Origin: Acanthopleura granulata
Taxonomy: Eukaryota; Mollusca; Polyplacophora; Chitonida; Chitonidae
Length of the DNA: 64,000 nt
Direction: 5' to 3'
Assembly: GCA_016165875.1 (NCBI GenBank)
Contig: JABBOT010000005.1
Span: 24,825,368-24,889,367 of the forward strand
Under the pieces are notes generated by a model, which saw only the letters and a program-made list of their open reading frames with translations, searched no databases and was not told where the DNA came from. Shown piece by piece: positions 23,191 to 34,679 of the stretch (within the stretch, counting starts at the first letter, position 1; each line of letters opens with the position of its first letter). The position numbers were made by a program, and so were the translations under genes.

Positions 23191-23540
23191 GTAAGCGTAG
23201 AGGAATTCCAAGAATTACTTTTTCGGAGCCCAGGAGTTAAAGTGGGGGAACATCTAACGAGTGTTATGATAGATGCAGCGCAATTTCAGCTTGTCATGGT
23301 GTCGACTATGCAACAGTGGAGTAATTTAACTTCCTCTGCACTGTGACAATCCGGAACGTGTAATATTGCCAAACATTCAACATTTGAGAATAATCCCAAA
23401 ATAATTTAGGCTCCGGATGTTGAATATTGCACTCTTGCAATTATGCCTGGCGATTACTCGATATTTTAATAAAATAGCATGTCTTGTCTAATGGATGATA
23501 ATTTGATATGTCCTTATTTCTTCTTGCCTGCATGCGGGAA

Positions 23541-23600
23541 CCTCGGGTGGCTCAGAAGTCGCTGCAGTGACTTCTGACGTCGTGCGTTCCAATCTAACTT
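23541..23600 (+). mobile_element. tRNA-like SINE head of a third type (remnant)
   Basis: CCTCGGGTGGCTCAGAAG resembles a box A region, and GTGCGTTCCAATC fits the box B pattern GTTCNANNC about 35 bases later. Between them is a near-perfect 24-bp palindrome, CAGAAGTCGCTGCAGTGACT followed by TCTG. No characteristic SINE body follows, so this is a weak call. Confidence 0.3.
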
Positions 23601-23641
23601 TAGTTGCCTGGGCTGTGGGATTATTCAGGGAGGGTATAAAG

Positions 23642-23644
23642 TAT

Positions 23645-23675
<31 letters not shown>

Positions 23676-23892
23676 TTTGGTGTTTAACGCTGTTCTCAAA
23701 AATATTGCACGAAAGCGGCCATTATTGTGCTGGGAGGAAACAGGGTAGAGCCCGGAGGAAATCCGTGACCACCCGCAGGTTGTTGGCGGACCTTCCCACG
23801 TTTGTTCGGGCAGGAATCCATGCTGCATGAGCTGGACTTGAACTCACATCGACCTCATTGGTTTGAGGCTCCAGGATTATTACACTCCGCTG
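23642..23892 (-). mobile_element. SINE family 1 with long TTTA tail
   Basis: The reversed tail is about ten TTTA units. GGTGTTTAACGCTGTTCTCA, GGGAGGAAACAGGGTAGAGC, CCGCAGGTTGTTGGCGGACC, ATGAGCTGGACTTGAACTCA and a degraded head at 23860-23892 follow. About 250 bp. The tail is the longest of any copy here and behaves as a microsatellite. Confidence 0.85.
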
Positions 23893-23899
23893 GAGTAGC

Positions 23900-25060
23900 A
23901 TAAATGCCTGGTGTGTAAGGGTGGTGGATTATTTCGGAACACCAATCCAGCACTGACAAATAAATAAAAGCTTGTATATATATATATATACTGCATAACA
24001 GTGCGGAATCAGTACGGAACTCTGGAAAAAAAGCCTATTTCTATAGCTTGGTGGTAGCATCTTTTAAGTCCGAATTATCGGGAAACATCAATAGAAAAAG
24101 GAACGAATACTTGCTTATATGCGCAACCCCCTTCTCAAGGAAATCTCAAGGAGAAATTGGAATGTCTTGATACTTATGTCCTTGGTGGCCTTGGCTGTTG
24201 CCTTAATTAACCTGTAAAGGAAAACAGCGACGTCTATAATGGTGGTATCATTTAGAAGTTAGGTGTTGCCGTTGTGTGGTATTCCTAGGCGTTACCCAGC
24301 CACTATAATAGTGCATCACCCACCGCTCCCCGGCGTTTCACTGCCAGCCATTTTTAATTAAACACTATCTTTGTATATCATTTTCATCATAGGCACTAGT
24401 ATATCTGGGGAAACTCCAAATTAAGCCTGACTGGTGTCAGTAGTGGGATAAATACACAGTTGTAAAATCACATCGGAACAATGTACCAATTATAACAGTC
24501 TTTTTAGCTACAGAAGTGATGGCCCGATGGCATTGAGCACCAGCCCCTATAGCAGTTTCCCCTCTTTTTCTTTAGTTTGATGTGCTCTGTAGTTGTAGAC
24601 AAAAGCCATGGTAAAATATTAAAGCCGGAAAGAATCGAACAGTGACTTGGGTTCATCTGTTCATAAGTAAGTGTCATATTCTGATTTTGAAAACGTGAAA
24701 AAAGGTATCAGAGAGTAACTAAATCTGTTTTCGTTTCGTTTTTCATGGTCTCTATATGACTTGGCCTTTTTATGGTTTCACAGAGATACTGCCTTGTTTC
24801 TCTCTAATGCTCGGTATAATGTCCAGAAATGAAGCTCAACACCACGTCCATAAAGCCTTTTTATTTACCCATAGTCCCACTCTGGTAAACTGCGCGTCGC
24901 CGACTTCCCCCATCTGCCCTTGGGTAATAATGGATTTGCCTTTCCCGAGAGAATCAAGAAGCTCCCACTCGATCCTTATAATAACCATCCCCATAAAATG
25001 CCTCATATTCATATGTAAGCTATAAATTTGGCATGATGTGCAGACCGATTCTCCGCTCGA
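23900..25060. other. No supported gene; short TA microsatellite
   Basis: A (TA)8 run lies at about 23974-23990. The minus-strand frame at 24836-25153 has 105 codons and a plausible mix of residues but no motif I know. It overlaps the promoter-like region that follows. Confidence 0.4.
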
Positions 25061-25066
25061 GGCAGG

Positions 25067-25290
25067 TGACGTCATCAGAAATGCCCGAATATTCCAAGGA
25101 CGAATCCATTCCACGTGCACTGAGAAGAACTCAGCGTACATAGTGGTGCTCATGAATTATTCCTCGCCCAATCAGAAGCGCCTGTTAGGGTGGCAACTGC
25201 ATTGCCACATTGCTGTCTACCGTTGTCAACGATATTTTCTATAAAAAGCCAGGTATTTTTGCATGCGATTATCATTCAACCTGGAAAAAG
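25067..25290 (+). promoter_or_regulatory. Candidate RNA polymerase II core promoter
   Basis: Ordered elements on the plus strand are a perfect CRE palindrome TGACGTCA (25067-25074), an E-box CACGTG (25112-25117), a CCAAT box (25168-25172), a TATA box TATAAAAAG (25240) and an initiator-like TTATCATTCAAC about 30-35 bases downstream (25269-25280). This order and spacing is what an animal TATA promoter looks like. No open reading frame of note follows at once. The first downstream ATG closes immediately (ATGTAA), so a first exon would be non-coding. All sites are short, so chance is possible. Confidence 0.35.
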
Positions 25291-25377
25291 AAAATCGGCT
25301 GCACGAAAATAAACTGATGTAAATTATTCAGTTCTAGTTACCACAAGGCCTACCAAATAGTGCCAACTCCGAAACGT

Positions 25378-25405
25378 GCTATATATATATATATATATAT
25401 ATATA
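25378..25405. repeat. TA microsatellite, about 12 units
   Basis: An alternating T/A run of about 25 bases follows GAAACGTGC. Confidence 0.9.
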
Positions 25406-25409
25406 CTTG

Positions 25410-27615
25410 TCATGCTGGATAACCGAGATCACCTCATCGCTGATGATAAAAAGAGAAACCTTATCTGAGGTATCTAGTGGTCAATGTGGATTAGACAAAT
25501 CCTAAATGTTATTGTATATCCTCAGGCCACAGATTCATAATAACCTGTTAACACGCTTCTTTGCTTGATGGGCCGCTTCGCTTAATCGTTGTACCACCTA
25601 TCGCCACCGGCCTAGAACCTACCTTCATTTATATCAATTGTTCTATAGTGACAGAAATGTCTTGCAAACTCGTTTAAGTATCTCAACTACCCATAGACAT
25701 TATACCTTTTATGCGTTGACGGTTTATTGCATTTCACCCTCTTATCATAAAATGCAAACCCAAGTCGAAAGCCTGAAAGAATAGGACGCGTGAACACTTT
25801 GGGAATGTTGAATATTGGTACTTGGCTTAGTTCGCTCGAAGTTCGAAACCGACTTTTTATTGCCGTGGCTGGCCAATAACTGTAATGGTTCGTGTTATTA
25901 TAGATAGAAAGCGGACCACCGGGTGCACACCTCAACCTTAGCCTCGGTAACGGTACTTTCTACACGTATAGAATCCCTGTTGCTAATTACTGATAATTAA
26001 CTTCAAAATCCGCTTGAAAGCTCCCACAGTCGAATCGCCCAGCCCGCGCTTACGATCAGTGACGTGCGTGTTATAACCCGCAGCGAATAGCTTCTGTCCA
26101 TCCTCACCGTAATGCGTGTTATAGGAAGGGGCCCACGGTAGGGTTTAGTCTTACCAAATCCTTATACACAGTTAGTCCGTATTTAGTATTTACAATCGGC
26201 TAATTAGTCGCGAGAAATTATGCAATGGTCAAGTAGGAAAGTTTTTTGGAAGGCGGAAAGTCAACGATGGATTTTACGCCTTCTGACTTGAGCTGCTTCC
26301 AAATAACCAAACATCAGTTTTTGTGAATTACTTTATTACTTCATAGGTTGGGCGGGAAGGAACTGGTGCATGTCATTCTCAAGAATCTGTACCTAGAGAA
26401 ATAAATGTAATTTGTAGCATTTTCTTGGTCATTTTAAGAAAATGCTAGCTTTGGTCAAATCACGTTGACAGTGAGCTTGGTGTTGCTTACAAGTCACTTG
26501 TCATGACGGTGAAGTCATCAGTGCTTATAATTAAATCAACAAGATGGCGAAGACGATGTTGCCTATAAATAAGTATTCATGACGGTAAAATCATTGTCGC
26601 TGATAAATAATGACGGTGAAGTCATGGGTGCTTATAGCTGGAGACCGAGAGGCAATTTGCTTTTCCTATTCTCCTGTCACGTAAATGTGTGTAGTTTTTT
26701 TTTCCTGATGTAAACGAATGATATATGGCTTTAACATGGAAATTTTCTTCTGAGCAGAGGTTTGCGCCCCTTTGGGAAAAAGAAACTTAAAACCATCTTC
26801 TTTAAGCTTTAATAAACGCAACAAAAAACCTGCGCAACAGTAGCAACTTTAACTCTACCCCTTAGAACAACGTCTTTTTCCATTCGTGCCAGCGAGAAAC
26901 ACTTAATAGCATTTAAAGGGGCCTTCCTAGCTTTCGTTAATTACGAGCAAAAGAAATGATATACGGCTAGATCTGGGATCACATCGATTGTATACATTAA
27001 ATCAGATTTGAGGGGATGTCCAATACCGTATTGGGAAATTGTGAAAGATCCTTGGAGAAGTCATTAACCTAGAAACAGGCTTGGCAGCGAGGAGCGGGGA
27101 GAATCTGTTGATTGAGGTAACAGGTGTCGTGTGGTTTAACACGGACACTGACCAGATTAAACCACTGAGCCAAGCTAATCGATGATCAGTGATTGAGCTT
27201 TTATGGGCTACTGGTGCCTAACAGTGTAGATAAAAGGAACGGGTACTGCATGTGGGAAATGTTCTTTTGCAAGGCAAAGCACTACAGCTCTGTCTTCCAT
27301 AAAAGACAAACGCAGCAGACAGATGCGAATATATTTTCATTAAGTAAGCAATAAGAAAGAATCTGCCACAGGAGATATTTGGATCTTAATTCTTCACCAG
27401 CTAGCGCATTCGGACATCATCTTTTCACCTACATCACCTGCATTACTCTTATTATTTATCACGTGGCGTTCACCGAACGAATCATTTGATGTCATAAAGA
27501 GGCATAGAGTCTTTACTTGAGATTTGTCCCTTGTTGGCTAATAGAGAAGACTCAAATCTTCATGTCGAGTTTGGAGAAGATATTCCTAATTAAAAACCGA
27601 CACAGGTCTACACTA
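25410..27615. other. No supported gene; small degenerate repeat near 26.5-26.64 kb
   Basis: TCATGACGGTGAAGTCATCA with GTGCTTATA recurs in shorter, varied form at about 26578 and 26606, giving three imperfect units at uneven spacing. Otherwise the sequence looks unique. Confidence 0.45.
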
Positions 27616-27621
27616 CCCAAC

Positions 27622-28080
27622 AGGCACAGATGACAGCTTTAAAATGTCACAACATCCTGGATTGGGGGTTAGCGGAACTCAGGTTTCCATCATTCCTAAA
27701 CCTCACCGCGATCCCAGAACGCAAAAATTGTTTACTGTAGCGTGAAGCTCCGACAAATAGTAAGTAAATAAATAAATAAACAAATTTAAAAAATGAGAAT
27801 ATGAAAATGCCCTTGACTACACAATGATATAAATATGAGATGAAACAGTTCTATCATAAAAATCATAAGACTACTGGCACAGATAACATATTTAAAATGT
27901 CCTTGGCTGGAACTTGTGGATTTGAGTTTTCCTTATTCAGAAACCTTACCGCCATCCTGTAACGAAAAAAATTGTTTACTACAACGTGAAACTCCGGTAA
28001 AAGTAAGTAAATAAATAAATAAACAAGTAAAAAAGGAAATTTAAAAAAAAACGAATATAAAATTCCTTTGGCTACACTAT
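27622..28080 (+). repeat. Duplicated unit of about 254 bp, two copies
   Basis: Copy 1 (about 27622-27875) and copy 2 (about 27876-28080) share, in order, GGCACAGATRACA, TTTAAAATGTC, ATTGTTTACT, CGTGAARCTCCG and AGTAAGTAAATAAATAAATA followed by AACAA. They are fairly diverged. A third, partial piece (ATATAAATATGAAGCGAAAC ... GTGTATTGGC) lies at 28437-28492, beyond a microsatellite. Confidence 0.75.
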
Positions 28081-28160
28081 GGCATGTATGTATGTATGTA
28101 TGTATGTATGTATGTATGTATGTATGCATGTATGTATGCATGTATGTATGCATGCATGCT
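28080..28160. repeat. TATG/CATG tetranucleotide microsatellite
   Basis: About 18-20 units of ATGT, interrupted by ATGC near the 3' end. Translated, it gives the Tyr-Met-His-Thr runs seen in local open frames, which are not genes. Confidence 0.95.
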
Positions 28161-28499
28161 CGAGGTTAACGTCGTACTCAACACTTTTTATGTCATTTGA
28201 CGATGAGGAGTCCTTAGAATGTATATATATACTGCATCTTCTTGTGACAAGGCGAGTCCATTCCTCCAAAGTGCTGCCGCCACTGGAGCATCATGCAGAA
28301 GACACCAGACATGACACCCCACCCAGTCGCATTACACTCACCATGTCGACCGGTGTTGTTTCCTTGTTCTTAATTTTCAATACTGAGCGCTAAGCAAGAC
28401 AGCACCAAGTGCCATTTTAAAAATCTCTGATATGACCCGGATATAAATATGAAGCGAAACCCCAGCGTAAAATTCATTAGTGTATTGGCTGAAAGGCTT

Positions 28500-30955
28500 T
28501 GGTTTCATGCAGACAGCGGTGAAATATTGCTAGTATTTTAGCATAAAGGCTGCATACATGGCAGATTAATAAGAAAGATTTTAAAATTGACGTTTGTGTA
28601 AGCACTTATTTAGGGATATTCAGATCAGAGTTGGATTATTGGCCGCCGTTGGCTACATGAATGCTCTTGGGTTAACCCTGATTTACCCTGGTATGGCCTA
28701 ATCCATACACTAATTTGTTCCTTAGCCTATCTGATACAGACAAGGCTCCCTAAATTGCGTCATAACGGTAATATGACCAACTGACTGGTCTCCTGGTCTC
28801 TCCGCTTCACACAATTACAGATTAGCATCTCAATCACTGGGGAAATCTAGCTCACGCTGATCGCCAGTCGCCACCAATCGTACATCAGTATAAAGTCGGA
28901 CTAACTAGCTCTTACTCGTGTTCTAATTTCATAGCCAATTTCTCTGCACTTCTGACATACGAGAGTTTTTCCATATTTTAAAGATAATTTCTCTGACAAT
29001 TTTTGTTTAGCATCACGTGTTGCCAAAACCTGTTCAAGCAAAACGCTATGATCGATCCAACGTTTCATCAGTTTTTGGCCGCCATGTTTGCTGATAAATG
29101 ACAGTCCTTCTGGTCTTGACAGCAATGGCGCAGATGGTGGACACAGATGAATAAAATCGGACAGAATGTAGTGAAACATGCAATTGGATATGCAACGAAA
29201 CAGTAATTCTCGCTGTGGATTGTGCTATAGGACAAGCAAACCACCCAAAAGCTTGCCCTCGCATGAGGAACTCAGAACAATATAGGCTTATACAGTGAGG
29301 AATAAATTTAAGATTCAGGTAAACGGCGGAAATCGAATGGAAATATTGCCACGATGTCATGTATAAATCTGCAATTTCCCTTGTCAGTCAACCCACGCGC
29401 ACGGACATATCTCAGAGTAGATATTTATTTTCAATAACTCTTATGTTAGAAACGCTTCAAATGATTGACTTCTTCCGGTAAATGGAGCTCAATATCACGT
29501 TTCAGAGCAATTATTTGCACAAAAATCACTTACGAAGGTAACATCAAACTTTTCTTACAGTTTCAACTGCAATAATCATTGCTTCATCAAGGTTTATGGA
29601 CCATTCAGAAACAGTTTCTTGAGCAATTGATCGGATGTTCGATTATAAGGGAAAAGTGCCTCTGTTAACAGGTTACGTTTCATATCAAAATAAACCTCAA
29701 CGGGATATACTGTTGGAATGTCCTAGCAAGGCCTCAGGCTGAAATTAGCTCCCTTAGATAAATACGTCTCGGTTTTGCCGCCCGTTCGGATCATACTGAC
29801 ATAGCAAAGCCCATCGCCCTTATTGATCCCTCTTTCTTGGCCACACAATGCCGGTCTACATGAACTCACACGTATTACAACACGCCACTCTAGAGAAAGG
29901 CATTTCCGCGAGAAAAAAACAGTACGCCTGTTTACTGGTGTGACAGGATTTAATGAATCCGTATAAGGAGGAGTGCTGAAGAGACAAACAGACCCTCTGA
30001 AGGACGCCACTTTACTTAGATTGAGTGTTGTCTCTTCCCCGCTAACAACTAACGTATTACGCAAGACTCACAAATGTTTGAAGCCTGTCCAGTGCAGTTT
30101 CTTTCATTAGTTTGAATAATACCGGCTTCAATTCTTCGCGATCGCTTCTTGGACTTTTGTCAGGGCGAAACCTTTTCTGAAAGACTATAAGGAATGGGTC
30201 ACCTAGTCAAAACAGTTTCATGCCTTAAGTGTGTGGCTTGTTTTGCCTCATTGCTCTGAGAGTGCATTCTTGAACAATCTTGCCTGGAATTAACCAGATT
30301 TCCGCAGGGATATTTCTCTTCAAGTCCTTACCTAACCAAATCCAATGATCGCTTTCTTACAACGAAGATGACTTCTAAAATAAACGAGGAAACGATCAAC
30401 GATTACATAATAGTCTTTAAACACGCTAACTGCGGCGCAAAAATTAATTAACTCTTTTTTTGTGCTTGAGACAACTTTGGTGAAATATTTTATAAGTTCT
30501 GTTCCAAAGCTCTAAGCGTTTAGTCAGGTAGGTCAAAGGTATTAGGCCTCAGATGACAAGCGAATGGGTGGGAACAAAAAAATCGATTTTGACAAGAAGA
30601 AATTGTGACCCAACACATGTCTTAAACTCCTAGTAAAAGTAAAGATATGTAGTAGGAAACGTGTGATTTACGTACTTCTGTTAAAATGTCTCAGTGGCAT
30701 TGTGATCCATTAACTAGCTGTCTGGTCGGTAAGTGTTCTGTTCTGTAAAGGTAAATACATCTTACCCCATCAGCCGTTGACCATTTGCTCTCCGCTATAT
30801 TAAAGTCAACCCAACATCCCTTACTTATTTCTGGCTTCTCGACGCAATTCCACATGTCTTTGTGATTTATAGTACTAAGTAAATGAGCATCGAAGACTTT
30901 TGCAGACAGATGGAAGTGTAATACACCCATTCCTCTCAGAAACTATTGGATATCA
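28500..30955. other. No supported gene
   Basis: Minus-strand frames at 28901-29179 (92 codons, with a CQKC near its end), 29723-30064 (113 codons) and 30691-30930 (79 codons) are the most protein-like here. None shows a domain I recognise or has convincing splice sites at its edges, so I do not call them as genes. Confidence 0.4.
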
Positions 30956-30960
30956 TAAAA

Positions 30961-31216
30961 TGAAATACGACCAAGCGGTTGTGATTTCGTCATGATATGT
31001 ACCCTGGAATGAGCTTGGCGTGGTAAACCCGTACCAGTACTGGCGGAATACCATCACACAGCTGTGATCACTTCATGATGTATATTCAAGATGGGTTTGT
31101 CGTGACAAACTCGTACCAGTACCGGTGAACTACGACCACGTGGCCGTGATTACTTCATGATATATATCCTGGAATGAGTCTGGCGTGGTAAACTCGTATC
31201 GGTGCTGGCGAAATAC
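30961..31216 (+). repeat. 83-bp tandem repeat, three units
   Basis: Units start at 30961, 31044 and 31127, with a partial unit at 31209. Each reads GAAATACGACCA, then TGTGAT and TTCATGATATGTATCCTGG, then AATGAGTCTGGCGTGGTAAA and CTCGTACCAGTACTGGCG. The units are roughly 75-85% alike. Confidence 0.85.
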
Positions 31217-31219
31217 GAA

Positions 31220-32895
31220 TACTATCGGCATTACCAGAAAAAAAACCCTTGAAACAGCTACATGAGGAATAAAACCCTATGGCCCATAATCACTACGGCA
31301 ACCATTTTTTTCGTGTTTTTTATGGGGGGGGGGGCCAGAAATAACAAGGTCTCAAAGATAGGGAAAAAACAAGCAAATGCTATATCTCGTTCTGGCTGGA
31401 GCGGGCGGGGGAGTGGGGGCATACTGGGAACCTATAATTAGATGTGAACATGCCCGGAGTTATTTTAGCTGGTCACGAGACGATGTTATACAAGCTTGTG
31501 TCTATAAGGACCTCATTCACGGCAATATTTCATGTTCATTTCGTTTTATTTTTATTTGCTTTTTTTTCGGACTGTCACCGCCGTTGTTTTACATTCTGAT
31601 GCAAATTGATTTGTGTCGTCAGTTAGGTTTGTGATAAAATCGACGTGTCATCTCGGCCATTAGTGTCGCAATAAATTACACCTTTCCAGTGTGTCTTGAT
31701 ATAATAAAACTGGTAGTGCACGCTTTCGTGAGCTTGACAGAAGTGTCGGAAAATGATGACGCAGAGAGTCGAAGTCGTGCACTTCTTTCCACGACTCATT
31801 ACATCACGTAAGACGCTATAGAGATCGTATGTCTATAGCGTCCCCTTTTAAGCAACCGATGATATTTCTTCTAATTATCTCACATTTGAACATGATAGAC
31901 GTGTCCTGATTACTGTACCCAGCACGTCGCTGTTGTCGATGTTTGATGGGTTTTCAAACGCTGCCGACATGATGATATCGTATCAACCGAACCGGTATAC
32001 TAGTACCTCATCCTCCATGTCTTCATCGTTTTGGCAAAAGATGTCGATTGTACGGGAGTTGATAAGCAAACGGGTAGTTGTATATCAGTTCTGATCTATG
32101 GATATGCCATTCCCTGTTTTGCACGAAAATGGGCGTGTGGATGGCATCGGTGCACGGTCGTCCTTGGACTGCATGAGATAGCGCTTTCCGAAAAACATCA
32201 CCACTGGCATCGCAGTCCCAGAAGGACTCCGTGGTCTGTGTTGGCAAAGGCGCTTGATTGACAATCGGAGATCACGCAACTCGAAAACTAGCAATACAAC
32301 ATAGCAATGGCCCTTCGTTCGATCGTACAGGAACATCTCAACGTTTCCGGAACTCCTAAGAAGTTCTTATCGGGACCATCAAGCAACATTGCTGTGGTTT
32401 TCGCTTACCGAATTCCCTGCTTGTGGAACGCCGGGTGTCAGCTCTTCGATTCCTGACGCTATTCTTTTTGTTTTTCATTTAGCTTATTGGGCCTTCTCGG
32501 ACTTCTGTAGTCTTACAACTATTATCGTTGTATCTCTGATGGTTTCCTTGTTCTTTGAGATGGACCTCTGGTGCCGAGAAGCGCAATACGTTGTATTGTA
32601 AGACTCGTTACTTTGGGTTTCACCTGTGTTATACAACTGCGGTCGCAAGTGAACGGTTTAGCCTTTGAAGTTGTTAAACATAGGTAATCGTCCAGGTAGT
32701 GCTGTATTGTTAGGTATAATTATACATTTGCCATTTCTTTGGTATCGTAAAGTGCTTCCAGAAGCCCACCCAAAACCAATCATTACCGTTAACAACACGT
32801 ATGACCTGTAACTATGATACAAAATCAGACTGGAGATTTTTTAACATTTAATCACCAGATCACATCGTTAGAGAATGCAGACTCGCTCAATTCGG
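31220..32895. other. No supported gene; poly-G tract and one clean hairpin
   Basis: A G10 run is at about 31325-31334, bordered by T and A runs. A perfect 11-bp hairpin, GACGCTATAGA / TCTATAGCGTC with a 9-base loop, is at 31812-31842. The frame at 32389-32601 is hydrophobic but unrecognised. Confidence 0.45.
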
Positions 32896-32899
32896 TTTT

Positions 32900-33062
32900 T
32901 TTATTTTACATACTTTCTCAGTTCTTTGGTGATTTGTGTTATTTGTCGTTTTGGAAACTGGCCTTTCGATTATTGACCCGGGGCGCCCATTTTGGCTGAC
33001 GGCTGGTAAATGAATACCGGTTTCGACGCCTAGGTGTATGATCCGAATCAACACAACCTGGT
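32900..33062 (+). repeat. Dispersed repeat family J, copy 1
   Basis: CAGTTCTTTGGTG, CTGGCCTTTCGATTATTGAC, GACGCCTA and AATCAACACAA occur in this order and again at 44390-44555 at similar distances. In one frame both copies encode Lys-Leu-Ala-Phe-Arg-Leu-Leu, so a decayed coding element is possible, but no domain is recognisable. Confidence 0.5.
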
Positions 33063-33069
33063 TTTAGGT

Positions 33070-34505
33070 CCCTTTTCATTACGACATTACAAAATCGTTA
33101 CGTTAACGAGATGGCACCAGGGTGTATTTGTAACATGTGAACATCAAAGACCACATTATCAGCCTCTATCCCAGCACTAGATCCTTTTGAATGTTTAACG
33201 CTAATGGGTCAATACATTTCCAGTGGGCTAATAATCGGATTGTGCATGTTTTGGGGGGTTTTTTGGCGGAAAAGGTTTTAAGTTTTTAAGTTTTCAAAGG
33301 ACGTCAAGGTCTCTCTGTGTTTTTACTTGTAAATCGTTACTTCTGTCTTGAAAATTGAATGAGTGCATTCAGATCTCATTTAGGACGTCGTCTTTCCTGC
33401 ATTTCTGCTTCATGTTGTAATCAACCATTTGGCGCATGGGAATATCTTCATCTTAAGATTTTCACTAACCATTATTTACATTCAAAACATTGGGTAATGA
33501 CTGACCCAACTATATTTAAATTATAGAAAGTGAAGTTATACTGTTCCTGATTGCATTTTTCAATTAATCGAAACTCTGGAGTAAATTGTCAAGAAGATTC
33601 CCTGATGGTTTTTGTCCTAATGGAAAAATCAAGAGGACAGACCGTCAAAGCGATGGCATTAGTTTCTAAGCTGATGAAATTATGCTTGAGGGCGGAGAGG
33701 AATGTATACTAAGAGGGCCTGGCCCAACAAGATCGAGTGTGTTTGTACAGGCGGAAATCTCTGCAATTTTCTGGACACATTCTTCCGCTTATCACGTTCG
33801 GAGGCCAAAAAACAATGCGTAAAGATCTGGATCGGGTGGAAGTAAGTCTGAAGCGTATTGGAGCCAAAGAGTGTGTGAGGAGAAATGAGGCTCTGACAGG
33901 TCATGGCTGATGGCAGTGTCTGCATCAGACTCTCTACTGGGTCATATAATCACAGCTTCAGTTCGGATGCTTCAAGAATCGACGAGTGTTCCGTTCTCCA
34001 CGCAAGCTTTCCATTCCTTAGCAAAAACTGTTACACTGACGTTTTCTACATTTCCCCTCTGATAACGATTACTGCGAAAATCCAATATGTTTTTTGAAAA
34101 CGAAGTTTTTTCATAATGAACCTCATAATTCGAAGACTGCCTCTTTAAAACCGAGCACGTACATTAAACGGAGTTACGTGTCGCAAGGAAGATTGGAAAA
34201 TCGAGTTGAATGAGGAGTTGAAGCAGGTCCTGGAATCAGCAGAAAACACGCTTTCTCTCAGCCTGGAACGGGACTGAAATCGTTCCACACAAGAGGCACT
34301 TATAGAGATTAGAGCTGGCAAGAGTCTGCAAAGGTATTTTTTAATCCTTAGTATTGTACATTTGGTCGATGAAATAGACGAAACGAGGTTTGCGATTCTT
34401 CATCTCCATACTTCTAAAATCCCGTGCGTCGACGTTAGAATTAAAAAGTGTAAGTTATTGACGGGGAGGTATGAGTCTGGTGACGGGTCATGCGTGACAC
34501 GATTC
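33070..34505. other. No supported gene
   Basis: The donor-like GGAAGTAAGT at about 33838 lies in an otherwise unsupported context. Frames are short and unrecognised. Confidence 0.4.
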
Positions 34506-34507
34506 AC

Positions 34508-34672
34508 CAAATGTAAGTGTGATATATTGTGCTAAACACCAGATAAATATGTGACATAGTGTGTTAAACACCAGATGTATATGTGGAAAAGTATGTTAAA
34601 CACCAGATATATGTGTGACACAGTGTGCTAAACACCAGATATATTTGTGACAAAGTTTGCTAAACACCAGAC
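34508..34672 (+). repeat. 32-bp tandem repeat, five units
   Basis: The anchor GTGCTAAACACCAGATATAT recurs at 34529, 34561, 34593, 34625 and 34657, an exact 32-base period. The other half of each unit is GTGTGACATAGT-like. Confidence 0.95.
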
Positions 34673-34679
34673 TTAAAGC

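Noticed and set aside
27863..28393. Frames with Tyr-Met-His-Thr or Met-Tyr-Val-Cys runs
   Set aside because: They translate the TATG microsatellite.
28901..29179. Minus-strand frame with a CxxC motif
   Set aside because: A single CxxC is not diagnostic and the flanks lack splice or promoter signals.
32389..32601. Hydrophobic 70-codon frame as a membrane protein
   Set aside because: T-rich DNA gives hydrophobic peptides by default; there is no start context or family similarity.
34508..34672. CRISPR-like array
   Set aside because: Units are adjacent and similar over their full 32 bp, so there are no distinct spacers; it is an ordinary tandem repeat in animal DNA.
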